Position numbers and translations under genes: made by a program
The notes under the pieces: generated by a model
Told to the model about the DNA's origin: nothing
What the model saw: the letters and a program-made list of their open reading frames with translations, nothing else
Database searches by the model: none
NCBI RefSeq assembly: GCF_910592395.1
Contig: NC_088308.1
Location: 22,769,501-22,833,500 of the forward strand
Source: Lineus longissimus
Lineage: Eukaryota > Nemertea > Pilidiophora > Heteronemertea > Lineidae
Direction: 5' to 3'
Length of the DNA: 64,000 nt
Shown: positions 1 to 13,100 of the stretch, one piece after another
How the letters are laid out: every line of letters starts with the position of its first letter
Position numbering within the stretch: the first letter of the stretch is position 1

Positions 1-168
1 GGAGATTAATGATTAGCCTGTTCTATTTTAGTTCTATTCGAGAAACACTGACCTGAGTGATAAGGCAAATTCTGGAGAGTGGCCTACCGGAACATGCAGT
101 CAGGGTATCAATAAACAGTTATGCCAGGATGGACAAAATATGTACAGTGGCCAGCGCTTGCTCTTTGT

Positions 169-174
169 TTTATT
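169..174 (-). terminator. Possible poly(A) signal of the polycystin-1-like gene
   Basis: AATAAA on the minus strand, about 660 bases after the polycystin stop codon. It is the only exact hexamer I noticed in the interval on that strand. Positional evidence only. Confidence 0.3.
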
Positions 175-833
175 CTTTACTGACTGATGTTGTCAGTTTG
201 AATTGCGTTCTGCATCTCTCCATGCGCCTGGCTTTGGTCCGACAGTGGCATTGGGTACGGGAGTGGGTAGGTGATATGCCTAATATGTGAGGGCCTTATT
301 TGGAACAGGACCTGCTGTCACTGGTCTCAATGCATTGTGCAAAATAGCGTACTCCAATCAATCTATTGGGGGTTGCATGTAGATAGCAGCAATAAGTCCC
401 TAAATGCAGTTAATTTCGTGTTTAACCTTTAATAAAATTTCAGTAACGTTAGAAATTTAATGTAGCTCAATCATCCTGCCCATTTAACTAATGTATATTA
501 CATTTCAACTTTGCCCGCTCCATGGGTATATGCTAGTCATAACAATTGGCGTTTGTGGAATGGAGGCAACCAAGCCTAAGCCAGTCAGGCCAGATAAACG
601 TAATGAAAACAATACAATAGGTGTAGTTAACGTATCGTTATGACACCAGTCTCTACTTCAAAGTGAAAGTATTTATAAAAAAGACAAAGAATACTTTATA
701 TGTTTCACAATCACATCCTAACGAAGTTGGCATATTGTGTCTTTCAACCACAACAGTGGATATCACGATTATTCTTTGATATACAGAACTAAAAATGTAT
801 TCTAAAGATTATAAAAAAACGGAAAAAAAATAT

Positions 834-3800
834 TTAACCAGTCAGAATTGCTCTCTTCTTTTTCTTAGCCTTCGCACCATTTCCCTGGATGGCATCCAAT
901 TCTTGCATGATCTCCTTGTTGTCAGCCTGTTGGCTGACATACGCTTCAAATCGTTCCATGAACTGGTCCATCTTACTAATCATCTCGTCGCATGCCACAT
1001 CCGTACTGTTGTTTGCCCCTGAAATTGCAACAAATCAGAATGTACGGAGACATGGCGTAGATACGCGACAAGGTTAATTTACATTTATTTCCAACGAGGC
1101 CGACCCCTAGAATTCTCTGTCCAAAAATATGAAAACTAGTTCGTTTAACAAGATCATAGCACATTTAAAAGGCTTGAAACAAAAATTCAGTCGGGAACAT
1201 ACTTTAAGGCTATTTCAGAAGTAAATGCTACTGTGTCAATTTCTTCAAAGTTTTGGTTTTTAAAATCGTAAGCAAACAAACACTGATTAAAGAAATACGT
1301 CGGCCTACTCATACCCTGTGAATTTGACATTTGTTTGACGTACCTTCAATGTATCTTAAACGGCATTCCTGCTGAAATGGCGGTGGGCTCTTGTCTAACC
1401 CGACTGCCTTCTTAAAGGACCCGATCATGAAGGTCACAATCTCGTGGTCCTTAGACGCGTTCTGTTCGGCTATCTCCCCGCTACACATGACGAATGCTTC
1501 CATGATGATGGCCAGCATGAAGTTGATCATTAGGAAGTTGATAGTCAGCACGAAAGAGAAGAAGATTAAGCTTCCAAGTACAGGGGAGGTTTCGGTCAGT
1601 CGCTTGGCATCAAATTTGTCTGAAATGATAATATGATTAGTAATATACATCTATCGTGTGCCTACATGTTCATACAGTGCACTTCTAAAGATAAGGTTTT
1701 TGAGCTTTTGGGAAATGTGTTAGGTTTTATCAGCTATCACACAAATATGCCTCCCGTAGAGGCTTTTCAGGGAAAGGCATAGCCCTATAAGGTATTTCAC
1801 AAGCTCAAACGCCTTTACATTTTGATTTTCATTCGCCTGAAACGCAGGGAACGTATCTCTGTTTTGGCCGAAAGTCATATTTCTAAGTGCATTGTCTTCC
1901 CTTATTTTACCATGTTTACCGAGAACCTTTTGGTTTCCTCAGAATATTCAACTTTTGGCCGTCAATCTTTGTACCAGTGATCAGACTCCTTTACATAATT
2001 TGATGAACACAATAACTCTCTTCAAACCTTAAGAACGCCTAAATCAAAAACTGAACTGACTCTACAATGTATCTGACCTACTCATGGCCGAATTGGTTTT
2101 CCCTTATCCATCATCCAATGTCAGTTATCATGGCAAGTGTCGTTAATAGGGCAATGAACGAATCCTTTTACTTACTTAGCATCATAGACAGAAGAGTTTC
2201 CAAGGTGACGATGTACGTCTTGTATTCTTCCAAATGAGTGTTAAAGACGAAGAATGTGATCATACAAAATGAAGTAAAGATCACGGTAAAGACGACCATG
2301 AAGTCGGCAAGGGGCCCGGCCACGTAATTCATCATGGCAAAGAGGCCTGCGACGTCCTTGTTGAACCGGAGGAGGCGGAGACACTTGAGGACGGACATGA
2401 AGGAGATGAAAGCAAGTAGGTAGGCGGCTGTCTTGTCCCAGAGTACAACGTAGGCCATGTTGATGAACTTGCTGCGATCCTTCATGGTTTCGCCGATGTC
2501 GTAAGCGATCAGGAACCGGCCAATGCTCATCAGGATGGCAAAGAACGATAACACGATAATGACGAACTCATAGTTGTTCCAGAAGTCCTGAAGTAAAAAG
2601 CACATCGCTCAATCGATTTTCCTAAAGAGCTGCTCGGCTTCGTTTAAACATTCTAAACTGTCATAAAGCGATATTATCCCGGCATTCTTGTAGGGACTTC
2701 GTAAAAGAATTACATGTAAACTGTATAAGCAAAACAACACAGCATATCGCTCTCGCTCGCTCTCTCTCTCTGTGCAACAGTGTCTCTTTTAAGGATGATC
2801 TACTTAACTAGTAGCATAACAGCCTTGGATGGCAAATGAGTGTCCTTACGTGTACATGTACAAGCGGGCGACCATTTATAGTATACGCAATAAGGAGAAG
2901 GAAATTTGTAAATCTGAGGTCCATTTTGCGAAGGCCTGCGTGGTGGGATTGAAATTAAGTAAGATTTAAAAGAATAATCATTCGCTGTAGCATCTGACTA
3001 CGTCAGAAAGAAGAGAATTTATGGTTGGTTTGATATCTATTATTTAGAGAGATGTATCACACACAAAAAATAACTACAATAATCCTACTAACCATGTAGT
3101 AGTCCTTTCGGAGAAGCTTCATCTTTTTTAGCTCCTGCACGAAAAAGTAAACGATGAATCCGAAGAAGACGAAGAGTAGAATCATGGATCCCATCGCATT
3201 GGGGTCGTTGCCGCTGAGAAGCTTCAGGACATGCCCTTCATAATATGGAACAGCAGCTGGAAGAGAACGATTTGGATGGTTATTCAGGAATCATAGAAAA
3301 ACAACTCTTAAAACCGCGCCAAAATCTATTGCGCAAACCCCTCAAAGATCCAAGAGTGAGACGACTCGTAAAAAAATGACTTTCACAGACTGACAAGTCG
3401 TCGAGTCATGTCAAATTCGAGTCACTTTCATCTTTTCAAATTTTGGGTTGACAGATTATTTGATGCGCTCAGTGGCTGAAAAACCAGGAAGGCAGCTACT
3501 GGACAAGTATCGTTTTGAAAAGTGCTATACTTTGAAGTCGATCTAATTGTTTTTGTAAACGTTGCTTACCTCCAGTTTCCATGAATTCGATGATGGTCTC
3601 TGAACAAAAGTATAACTTGGTGGAAGGATTGAAGGCTAGGAACTCAATGTGAACTCCTCGAGATTTCTTATCTATCCATTCTTTTTTCCGGTACTCCTGC
3701 AGCCTTGACTTGGCGATCTCTGCTGTGTCCCCAAGGTACAGGACATAGCCTCCTCCTCCATACATGGTGATCAGACCAGACTTCGGAGCACTGCGCAGCT

Positions 3801-6800
3801 CAATGGCCCCTTGGAAACCCCAGCCTTCGTCTGGTTTGTCGTTTGGATCTGTAAATAGTGTGAAAGATGCCTAAACGTTCAACACCATCGTTATTTTAAA
3901 AATGGAAGTGACTACTTGGCAAGCCCGGCTTACCAAACAGCGACTTTTTCTTGTCCTGAATGGAGAGCCGAACTCATTGATATTAAAGTAAAGTCTCCAG
4001 CTCGCCAAACAGGGTAGATTTTTTTACCTGTTTGGCAAGCCCGGCTGGCCGAACAGGGTGGCTTTTTAGTGCTGTTTGGTAAGCGGCTCTCCAAACAGGA
4101 CAAAAAAAGATGCCTGTTCGGCGAGCGGCTTGCCAAATAGACCCGGCCTTTAAAAATATACCTTGCCAGTCATCTGTACAAACATGTATACATAAATAAT
4201 CTTCAAACAAAACTGAGCTGAGATTTCAAACAGTGACTGTACCTGATTTGTTGACTGGTATCCATCCTCTCCGATAATTGCCCGTGTCTTCACTGGTTAG
4301 AGAGTAGCCAAAACGACACTTCGATCCGATTCCATAGTTAACAACACGCTCGTCACATGGTTCTGTAAAGGATAGATTTGAAAAATCATCTTTGAACAAT
4401 TACAATAATTATATGTAGGTACAGGGTAGCAATGTTGCGATGATACAGCACCCCCTTTAATATTCTGTCACACCAATAATAAATATCAGACTGGGATCAA
4501 GTGCAATTGCAGTCATCATCAGAAACATTGAAATGCTGACGTCAACATCGGCCAGTAGATATAAATGAGATTTCTAACCCTCTGACTATCACAAAGATAT
4601 ATTAGTGGAAGTGATCAACCTGGTTTTCACCTACCCTCTGCCTGTCTGACCTGCCTTATCCTAACTGGTCCAACTCTAAAATTCACTCGGTCAGCCAAGA
4701 AGTGCGAGTATTTTTCTTTCCAGGGGTCTTGCTTGAACCACTTCTGCCCATACGTCCCTGGCACGAGGGTATCTATGGCCCAATTCCAGAAGTTGTCGTG
4801 ATTGCGGATCTGCAACAAGAGAAGGGAATGTTATGAAACTTGTATAGCCACACCCTCAGAATGAGGCAGATGGGCCACAGCTGCTCTCAGCTTAGGATTT
4901 TGCCCAGTCTCCTGCGCAGTCGCCCAACTACATGTACATCGTTACATGACTGCCAACATAGGATGCCATTTTGGATCTGCTACTACATGACAATCCGTGT
5001 TGATTCGAATATCATCACGCAACTGCGCCACATCCAGACCTCCCTCTACTGGCAGAGAGAATAACCTTTGATCTGCTTGGAGACTGGACGAGCAGTGGAA
5101 TTACATAAGTGCTGGCCAGGCTATAGCAATCCTGTAACTCATTCTTTTAGATCATTATGATAGTAAAACTGCTCACCGAAGAAGCAACATTACTTCCTAT
5201 ACCTTTGTCGAGTGTGAACGTATCTCTGTCGTATATATTCTTGAAGTTATTATAGATTGCAAAAGAGTTGTTATCTCTGATGTCGGCGGCTACCAGGGAC
5301 AAGAAGATTAGGTAGACGATGTAGAACATCAGCCCCCAGATGGTCATCATCAACTTATTCTGCATCGTCCTGGAAGTTAAAAAGGCACACATTAAATAAC
5401 AATGCATTGGAACATTAATTTTAGGCCGGGTCTATTTGGCAAGCCGCTCGCCGAACAGGCATCTTTTTTTGTCCTGTTTGGAGAGCCGCTTGCCAAACAG
5501 CACTAAAAAGCCACCCTGTTCGGCCAGCCGGGCTTGCCAAACAGGTAAAAAATCTACCCTGTTTGGCGAGCTGGAGACTTTACTTTAATATTAATGAGTT
5601 CGGCTCTCCATTCAGGACAAGAAAAAGTCGCTGTTTGGTAAGCCGGGCTTGCCAAGTAGTCACTTCCTTAATGTTAACTGGATTGACTACATAACTTGTA
5701 ATACATGTATATATATTTTCATACGCACAAGGATGGGTGAAGTATTATTATGAAACTGGATAACGTTTTGAAGAAGTGATTGCCATCCAGAGATCGACGA
5801 CGAAGTACATACCTGTGTTGTCTGACTTCTTTCAACATTCCCTCATCTGGTGGTTCTGGTAAGACCTTGTACTGTGCAATCTTCTCCCTGACGGCGCCCA
5901 TCTCTGCTTCCTTTTCAGTCAGGTGGTCATGGAGGTATTCCTCATCATCTCTCAAGGCGATATCTTCTGGTTCAAGCTCCGTGTCTTCCCCATCGTCGGG
6001 CTTCTTCAAAACGATAGCGTAAAAGGCGGATAGGATAATGATCTGAAAGAAATACAGTCAAATAATAGGTCTGTCAAGCGTACGGCAGCAAAGTAATGAT
6101 GTAGCTACTTGTACATGGTCGGCTATCATTTTCATATTCCGAACATTAAGATAGTTTTTGTTCTTTGCTGATATTTCGATTGGTTCTGAAGCTAAACTGT
6201 GCAATAAAGTCGTTGTTGCAGACTTTAGTGTGTAGCTTTCGCGTTCTCCTATGCATTGTTTGACCAACGTGTGCTTTGAAGATTTGCTCATAGTATCATG
6301 TACCTTAACTGGGTCCTGAAGAAGGATTGATTGCAGCGTCCCGAGTGAGAAGGAAGAAATCCAACGGACTGTCTTGTTGAAGCCCATCGCCTGACCAAAC
6401 TTTACCGCAAAGTAGAATGCGGTGGAGCAGGACACTGCAACAATGAAATAAGCAAAGAAGAGGGTTTGCCACGGCAGTGAGAACGGCTTTTTCTTCTTTG
6501 GTTTCTGCTCTTTCATGGCCATAGCCACCCTTGGGACACCGTTCTGGTTATCAATGTAGGTCACGCCAGCGCCGCGCTCATGATTCATGTCTAGATTTCG
6601 TTTTCCAGAGTCCAGGTACTCCTTCTCCTTCTGCAGCTCAATTTCTATGCTGTCTAACGAAGTTCTGTCAGAAGCATTGTAAGCAATTCCTCTTTGTTTC
6701 TTCTTTGCCGACAACCAGCCTGTTGGTGGATCTTTTGAGTAGCGGAAGAGAAATACAATGAGGATGTTAACTGGAACAACCACTAGGCCCGAGTAGATGC

Positions 6801-7102
6801 CAACTTGGATGGTGTAAAACGATATTTTAATTGGTCCAATTTTTAACATCTTTGGGAATTCAGGTTCCGAGCCAAAGAACATCAAGCTGGACAGCATCGA
6901 TGAATATAGGAGGAGGAGACAGCAGGTGAGACGCTGAACCCGGCTGAATTTACTCCTTGCTGGCCGCTTGAAAATGGAGAACCAGATATGACCATCCGTC
7001 AAGTCCTTCGTGGTCTTTGTCCAAAACAGGTAGTTAAAATCCGTCATTTCTTCAATACCTGCTGCGGGTATTATTCTGTCGATCTGGAAGTAGATTTGCT
7101 TT
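834..7102 (-). CDS. PKD1-like: Polycystin-1-like, exons 32-41: membrane half, channel domain, coiled coil
   Basis: Exons 6,304-7,102, 5,813-6,042, 5,177-5,369, 4,635-4,809, 4,243-4,362, 3,570-3,848, 3,093-3,256, 2,176-2,587, 1,344-1,619 and 834-1,018. The first contains HIWFSIFKRPARSKFSRVQR, then several helices and an acidic/basic cytoplasmic loop (KEQKPKKKKPF). The polycystin (TOP) domain shows VGPVRIRQVRQ, YGGGGYVLYLG, and EWIDKKSRGVHIEFLAFNP. The voltage-sensor-like S4 is LKCLRLLRFNK. The pore-S6 region reads LLSMMLNKFDAKRL then VLGSLIFFSF and INFLMINFMLAIIMEAF. The last exon is a charged heptad-like coiled coil (DEMISKMDQFMERFEAYV) as used by PC1 to bind polycystin-2. The 5' acceptor at 7,102 is chosen because the nearer AG would create an immediate stop. 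Confidence 0.92.
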
Positions 7103-10100
7103 CTTGAAATAGATAACAACCAAATATACAACATGGAATTTAAAAAGTTCATTTATTCATTTGATTGGGTTTTGAAGTAGACATTCTACGTTTTTATATC
7201 ATATGACTCACATACACGAAGTACTAAGCACGAGGTAACGTACATCCGATATGTTGCTAATTGGTTTGAGAACTCGTTTGACAACTCTGTGGAATGAATA
7301 TCAGTACAGACCAAGCTATCATCTTCATTCCTGGCCAACCACCTCTGGCAAATGAAAAATGTCTTCTCCTTGGTCTGCAGATCGGTAACCTGCATCTGGA
7401 AAAAGAACCATCCTGGGGACTTCCCGCTGTCGTCATGCCAGATTCGGAGCGTGCTCAGGTTGCCAAGCGGAGCAGGTACGGCAAGTACGAAGGTGTCCGT
7501 GTCCCCTTTCTGTAACACCTTCCTTCTTTCATCCATTAAGACCCTTGGCTCTGTCTCGTTATCCTCGCCAATCAGGATGAAGGACACCTGGGCTGTGGTA
7601 CCTAAAAAAGACGACACTCAGGCATATAAACAGGCAGTTTCAATACGGTAATTACATGCATTGTCATTACTTGTGACTCATTTACTTACGAATATTTACT
7701 TGTGATGCGAGGTAGATTTTACTGACCACTATAAGCGGTCTCCAAAAGACGGAATACCAAGAAATCATCATTATCGACAATTACCGCTAACACATCGTCA
7801 CCCTCATAAAATAAATGCCTAGTCATTCTTTGAGAATGAAGTCCGACATGATGAAGCGTTGTGCTATATCATGTGGAGGCAATTACCAGTGACCATACAA
7901 AATTGCATTTCCATGAATATTTTTTTCAAACTTTGTTTCTTGCCTACCTGCGTTAGGTTGGTCTCGGGTGGTCACCAGTAACTCGTACAAATACTTGTCT
8001 CTGGGATCGTTATCCGGGAGAGGAGTGGCACCAGCCTGTAAAGGTAATGTTATATGAATGAGTATTTATTTGAGAGATGAAATAGAAGTGCGTAAGAAAC
8101 ATCCAGACCATCCGTTTCAATAAAAACACAACTCAACTGGATTGTCATTACTTTAAGAATGCCAAGGAAACCTTTGAAACCTCTCTCATCTTTATCTCGT
8201 TATTTCCCCCATTACCATTAGCACAAAGTAAAAAAGTAACACGACCAACTAAAGGACGGCGACCAAAATAATTGAGGATTGATAACTAAGCGTCAACACA
8301 GACAGCTCATAAAAAGATACTGAACAAATTGAAATGTTGGAAGAAATCGGAGCACACGGAGGAATCTTTCGCCATTGAAGTTGAACTCTACAGTAGTCCG
8401 GCTGGAGATAGAACACACGGACACTGGCGTTTGCAGTCATGTACGGGGACTTATCAACAGTGTGGGGATACCTCGGCCATCATTTACCTTCATTTCATCA
8501 ATCCTGTCTGCCTTGATCGCCCATATCAATAACACACAATACATAATAACGGAACAGACATATGTAGCAAACACGGTAGGATTCTCGTTTAAGTTTCCAA
8601 AGCCAGGGCTACCTAGGTCAATAGGGTTCATCGGGACGACAAAAGTACTGCCAAAGTTGGTCAGGTGATTGCATTTGCACTCAGTCAGCTCAGGCGTCGT
8701 TTTCTTCCCCACCTGAAAATAAGAAAACAAAATTTTGACTGTATTCCTAATGCTCCAGGTTCAAGCGCTTCCACCGACTTGGAGAAGAGGACACCAGTGC
8801 GCATTCAGATCTGGAAAGTACCTACCCAGCAACCAGCGGTTGACCAAACTTCCGTATCCTCATCGAAGTAGAGACATCCAACCATGTACGCAGCCAGTCG
8901 ATATTTACTATCAAGGAAACTGGTTACGTTGTGATCTGCAATAGAAATGAGAACGTCCCTACGATTTTTTTTTTAAATGTTGATTATTAGAGGTAAACGT
9001 CAGATTGTCATCGAATTTCAATTATTTAAGAGATTTTCCGTATCTTCCATTACAACTACATTGTGTACAAGGATCAAATCGAAATGTTTGGTGTACAGAA
9101 TGTGGATAACATTTTGCTCATAACTCGCTTGTTGACAGTACTCCGATGGATTCGAAAAACAAAAACGACTGTGGGGAAATTAATATGTATCCTAGACAAG
9201 GCACGCTATACAACGGCTAATAATGAGGCTAGGCCTAACTAGGAAACACCAATAAAATTCGAGCTTACAGACGAGTATAAAGAAAACTAGACCTCACCTT
9301 CGGCTGTAGCATTGTATGGAACTGCATTTACACCAATATAAATCTTCGTGGTCTCGGAACTACAACCAAAGATTAAAAATACGGACGGTAAAATACGCAA
9401 CTAAAGTCCAACCGCAGCCATACATATTTCATTTCAGGTGAGAAGGAGAAGTGCCGCAGTTGCCTCCCTCTCTCGCCTCAATCTTGTCTGCAGCAGAGAG
9501 AAGAAATTGGATCCTCTTCGCTAACGACACTGACCGGTTCGGTCAGTGTCGTCTGTATACTGTATACAGTGTCACTGTATACTTACCTCCACTCTACTCA
9601 CAATTACCACTACAAATGACATATAACTCACATATTCATATCTTTGGGATCAAAGTGACAAGTATTCAGATCCCGGACAGGAGGTGGATACTTCTTTTTT
9701 CCATTTTCTGGTGGTTCAGGAAGGTCTGTCGTAAAATTGTCGCCAAACGTGTCATTCGACAAGAGCTCTTCGGCTGATGTGGCTGTTGAAAAGGGCATCT
9801 CGGTCGGAGTGGTTGTTGTTGTCGCTGTTGAATTCACAGAAAGGGTTGAGTTGCTGTCAACTTGAAGTCCTAGTTCGTCATCGGTCGGTGTATGAGGGAG
9901 GGTACAACTGAAGTCATAATTATCCAAAGACGGCATCTGACCTTTCTTTAAATAGATTATGAATCGCACCTCCTGTTTGATATCATCCACACCTTGGAGG
10001 GTTTTCATATAGACAGGAACCCCTTTTTTCGGCTTAGGTTGATTTCCTTTAGAAGTTTCATTGCCCTCTTTCCCTGCCAGTTCAGCTGTCCCCGGCGCAG

Positions 10101-13100
10101 GGTCTATCTCCGCTGATGGGTCGACATCCACGCCAGTGTCAGTGTCATTTCCGATTTCAAATTCTTCTCCCCATGTATCATTGACGTCAATGACATTGAT
10201 TGCAAGTGTGCATGTCGGGTTTATTTCCACCATATGGAACTTTTTGAACGCCTTGTCTGTTGAGGTGTAGTTATCAGCCGTCTCTACCTGAAAAATATGA
10301 AAGAAATTACAATTTTGGAAAAGCGTGCCAATGTTATTTTAAGCAACAGGTCGAAGTTGGGAGTGTCGTCGGTGATGTAGCACATTCTATCGACAGAAAA
10401 ATCTGTGGCAACACTATTACAAGTACATGTACAGTGGTTCTTCAGTGTTTTACAGCGGTTTTACAGTAGTTTTTCACAAGTAGTTTTTCACATGGTTCAC
10501 CGTTGTCTAAAACTGGTACATTTATGTACAAAGCAATCATGAGATAGTTTTTTAATCAAGATTTGTTTTTTGGGGTTGTAACAAGCCCGAATACATGCCC
10601 CAACTAAATATTCTCAGCTCCGACGACCATCGAAAACGATCATTTGTTGGGCACCGTGTTTGTGGGGCGCTTTTCTTATGTTGACGTTGTCGTACAATTT
10701 TACCTCAGGTTTAGCTTGTGGGATGTTCATTACAAATGGCTCGGTTAGATCAGTCATAAGCATAGGATCTCCAGTCTCATTCCTGATTGAGAAAGATACA
10801 ACGTTTCCAGTGACAGCTGGAGGCGCTGTCCCGTTGCTGTTTGAACTGTTTCCGTAGGTGAATGGGTTGCCGTTCTGGGAACTCGCCTGGCAAAATAATG
10901 AGAATTTATGCAAGATGTAATATTACAAAGGTATCTCCTGTGACACCGTATTTTGGCAGTCATATATGGCAATTGAACTCAATACTTCAAATTACCAGCA
11001 TCGTGCCAGCTTCGAAGTCTAAAGATGGTAACTTGCTCTGCCCTGTGTTTCGTGTGATGAAGTCAATCAATTTAATGCTATGTTTTTCTTACAAGTATAC
11101 CCACAAAAAACCTTAAACTCACAATTGCCTCTACACTTGGCGTAGATTCGTTTGCAGGTCCAAACATTCCTTCAGCTGGAGGCATGCTAATTTTACTGGC
11201 ACCACCAGGACTGATTGGCTCTGTAAAAGCAGGAAAATTTTGAATTGAAGGCAGTTTTGTTCAACTCCGCAAAGCTTTGCTCTGCGGTCCTTATTAAGTA
11301 CCGTTAGCTCAGACGTTTGGTTGTGTACTCGAAATTTCAATCTCTCCGGGCCTCTGTAGGGTTCTGGAATCGCAACAATTTTTAAACCAAACGTTCATAT
11401 TTCAGATAAGACTACACCGTACTCTTTAAATAGATGTTTTATCTTTGGGCTCCTTCTCTTCAAGATTTCAATAAAACCCCGAACCCGAAATAGATGACCC
11501 AGGGATAAACAACTTAGCTGAAGTGGCGAAGTTTCCGGACAAACTGATTTTCTGGACGTTATTTCGATAAAATCTCGTTTCTCCCATACTCGAGCCCAGC
11601 AATTAACTTACTGCTTACCCTTGGCAAAGTTTTCTGTAAATTGTTTTACACAGCTTATATTCTTTGATTTCGTCGTGAGGATTGTTGGGCTTTCTCCAGC
11701 CACTTTGTTTTTCTGGACAGTCTTGTAGAGTTCACCCATCAGGTTTGTACCCAGGGTTACCTCTTCTTTTACCTGACAAAAGAGAGTGACATCAACAATC
11801 CTTGAACCTGGTCATGTCAACTATCGACGGAAAGATGAAACGGCAACTCAACCTTAACCTGAGTACGTGTTCGCTGTTCACATCAATTTTGATGCTCACT
11901 TCTATCAAATTATCTAAGTCAGTACCGCTGAAAAGTCGTGGACAAAATTTCAATTTCCACAGTTCTTTGCAATTTGTTGCCAATATCTTATCTAAACCTC
12001 ATTACCGTAGATGATTATTTTCCTTACCCAATCTTTGTAGCGTTGCATTTTTTGCCTGACTTCATCAAGCATCACTGGGTTTTTCCTGATATCTTGAATG
12101 CTGCCGAGGGCCGGGTCGATAGTGGGTGGTTCTGTTGTTGGCTGACCCAAAGCTGGCGAACCGGTTGGTTCTGGTGCATCTAAAGCTTCGAGGCATTCAT
12201 TTGCTCTTGTTCCATTCTCCCCAGCTGCGCTTGAAACATCGGCTGCAGTGTAAAAATTGTATGATGCATTGACTAGAAATGTACAAAAGATGTAATATAA
12301 GTTAGGCCGGGTCTATTTGGCAAGCCGCTCGCCGAACAGGCATCTTTTTTTGTCCTGTTTGGAGAGCCGCTTGCCAAACAGCACTAAAAAGCCACCCTGT
12401 TCGGCCAGCCGGGCTTGCCAAACTGGTAAAAAATCTACCCTGTTTGGCGAGCTGGAGACTTTACTTTAATGAGTTCCGCTCTCCATTCAGGACAAGAAAA
12501 AGTCGCTGTTTGGTAAGCCGGGCTTGCCAAGTAGTCACTTCCTATAAGTTATATGCAGCGCACACAGTATTCAATACTTTTCTTCTTTCCAAAAGCGCTA
12601 AACATTCATTCTCATCCCAATCCAGAAACTACGGAGCGCACATACTGCGCTTCACCATGGTCATTTCAACCTAGTTAACGTGGCACGAGATAATATTTTC
12701 CTCATTTCAGCAAAGATACCAATTTCCTCGGCACTGTGCTTGAGTAAAATTGCTGAAAATGTGATTGAAGTTAAAGTTAATTTCCGATACCAATCCATTG
12801 CTCTTTAATGGACAGTGTTTCTGGTAATATTAGTATCTGCATCAGGGCGATTCAAATACAATCACCACGTGTAGGGTACGCACCTATGATGGACAATATA
12901 CCTCGCACACTGTCTTCAATCAGGTCGGCTGATTCGCCGTTTCCTGCAGCCGCTTTTACAACATCGACGTAATATTTACAATTACGGAGAACTTCATCCT
13001 GAAAAGGTAAAAAATCTCTTTGGTACGGAATTGTTGTGAAATCAAATTTATTCCATATTTATGCCATAAGTGTGCAGGTTATCCTTCAGAAATACATGTT

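Noticed and set aside
1-833. Short open frames left of the polycystin stop codon
   Set aside because: A/T-rich, no domain or splice support; best explained as the polycystin 3' UTR and flank.
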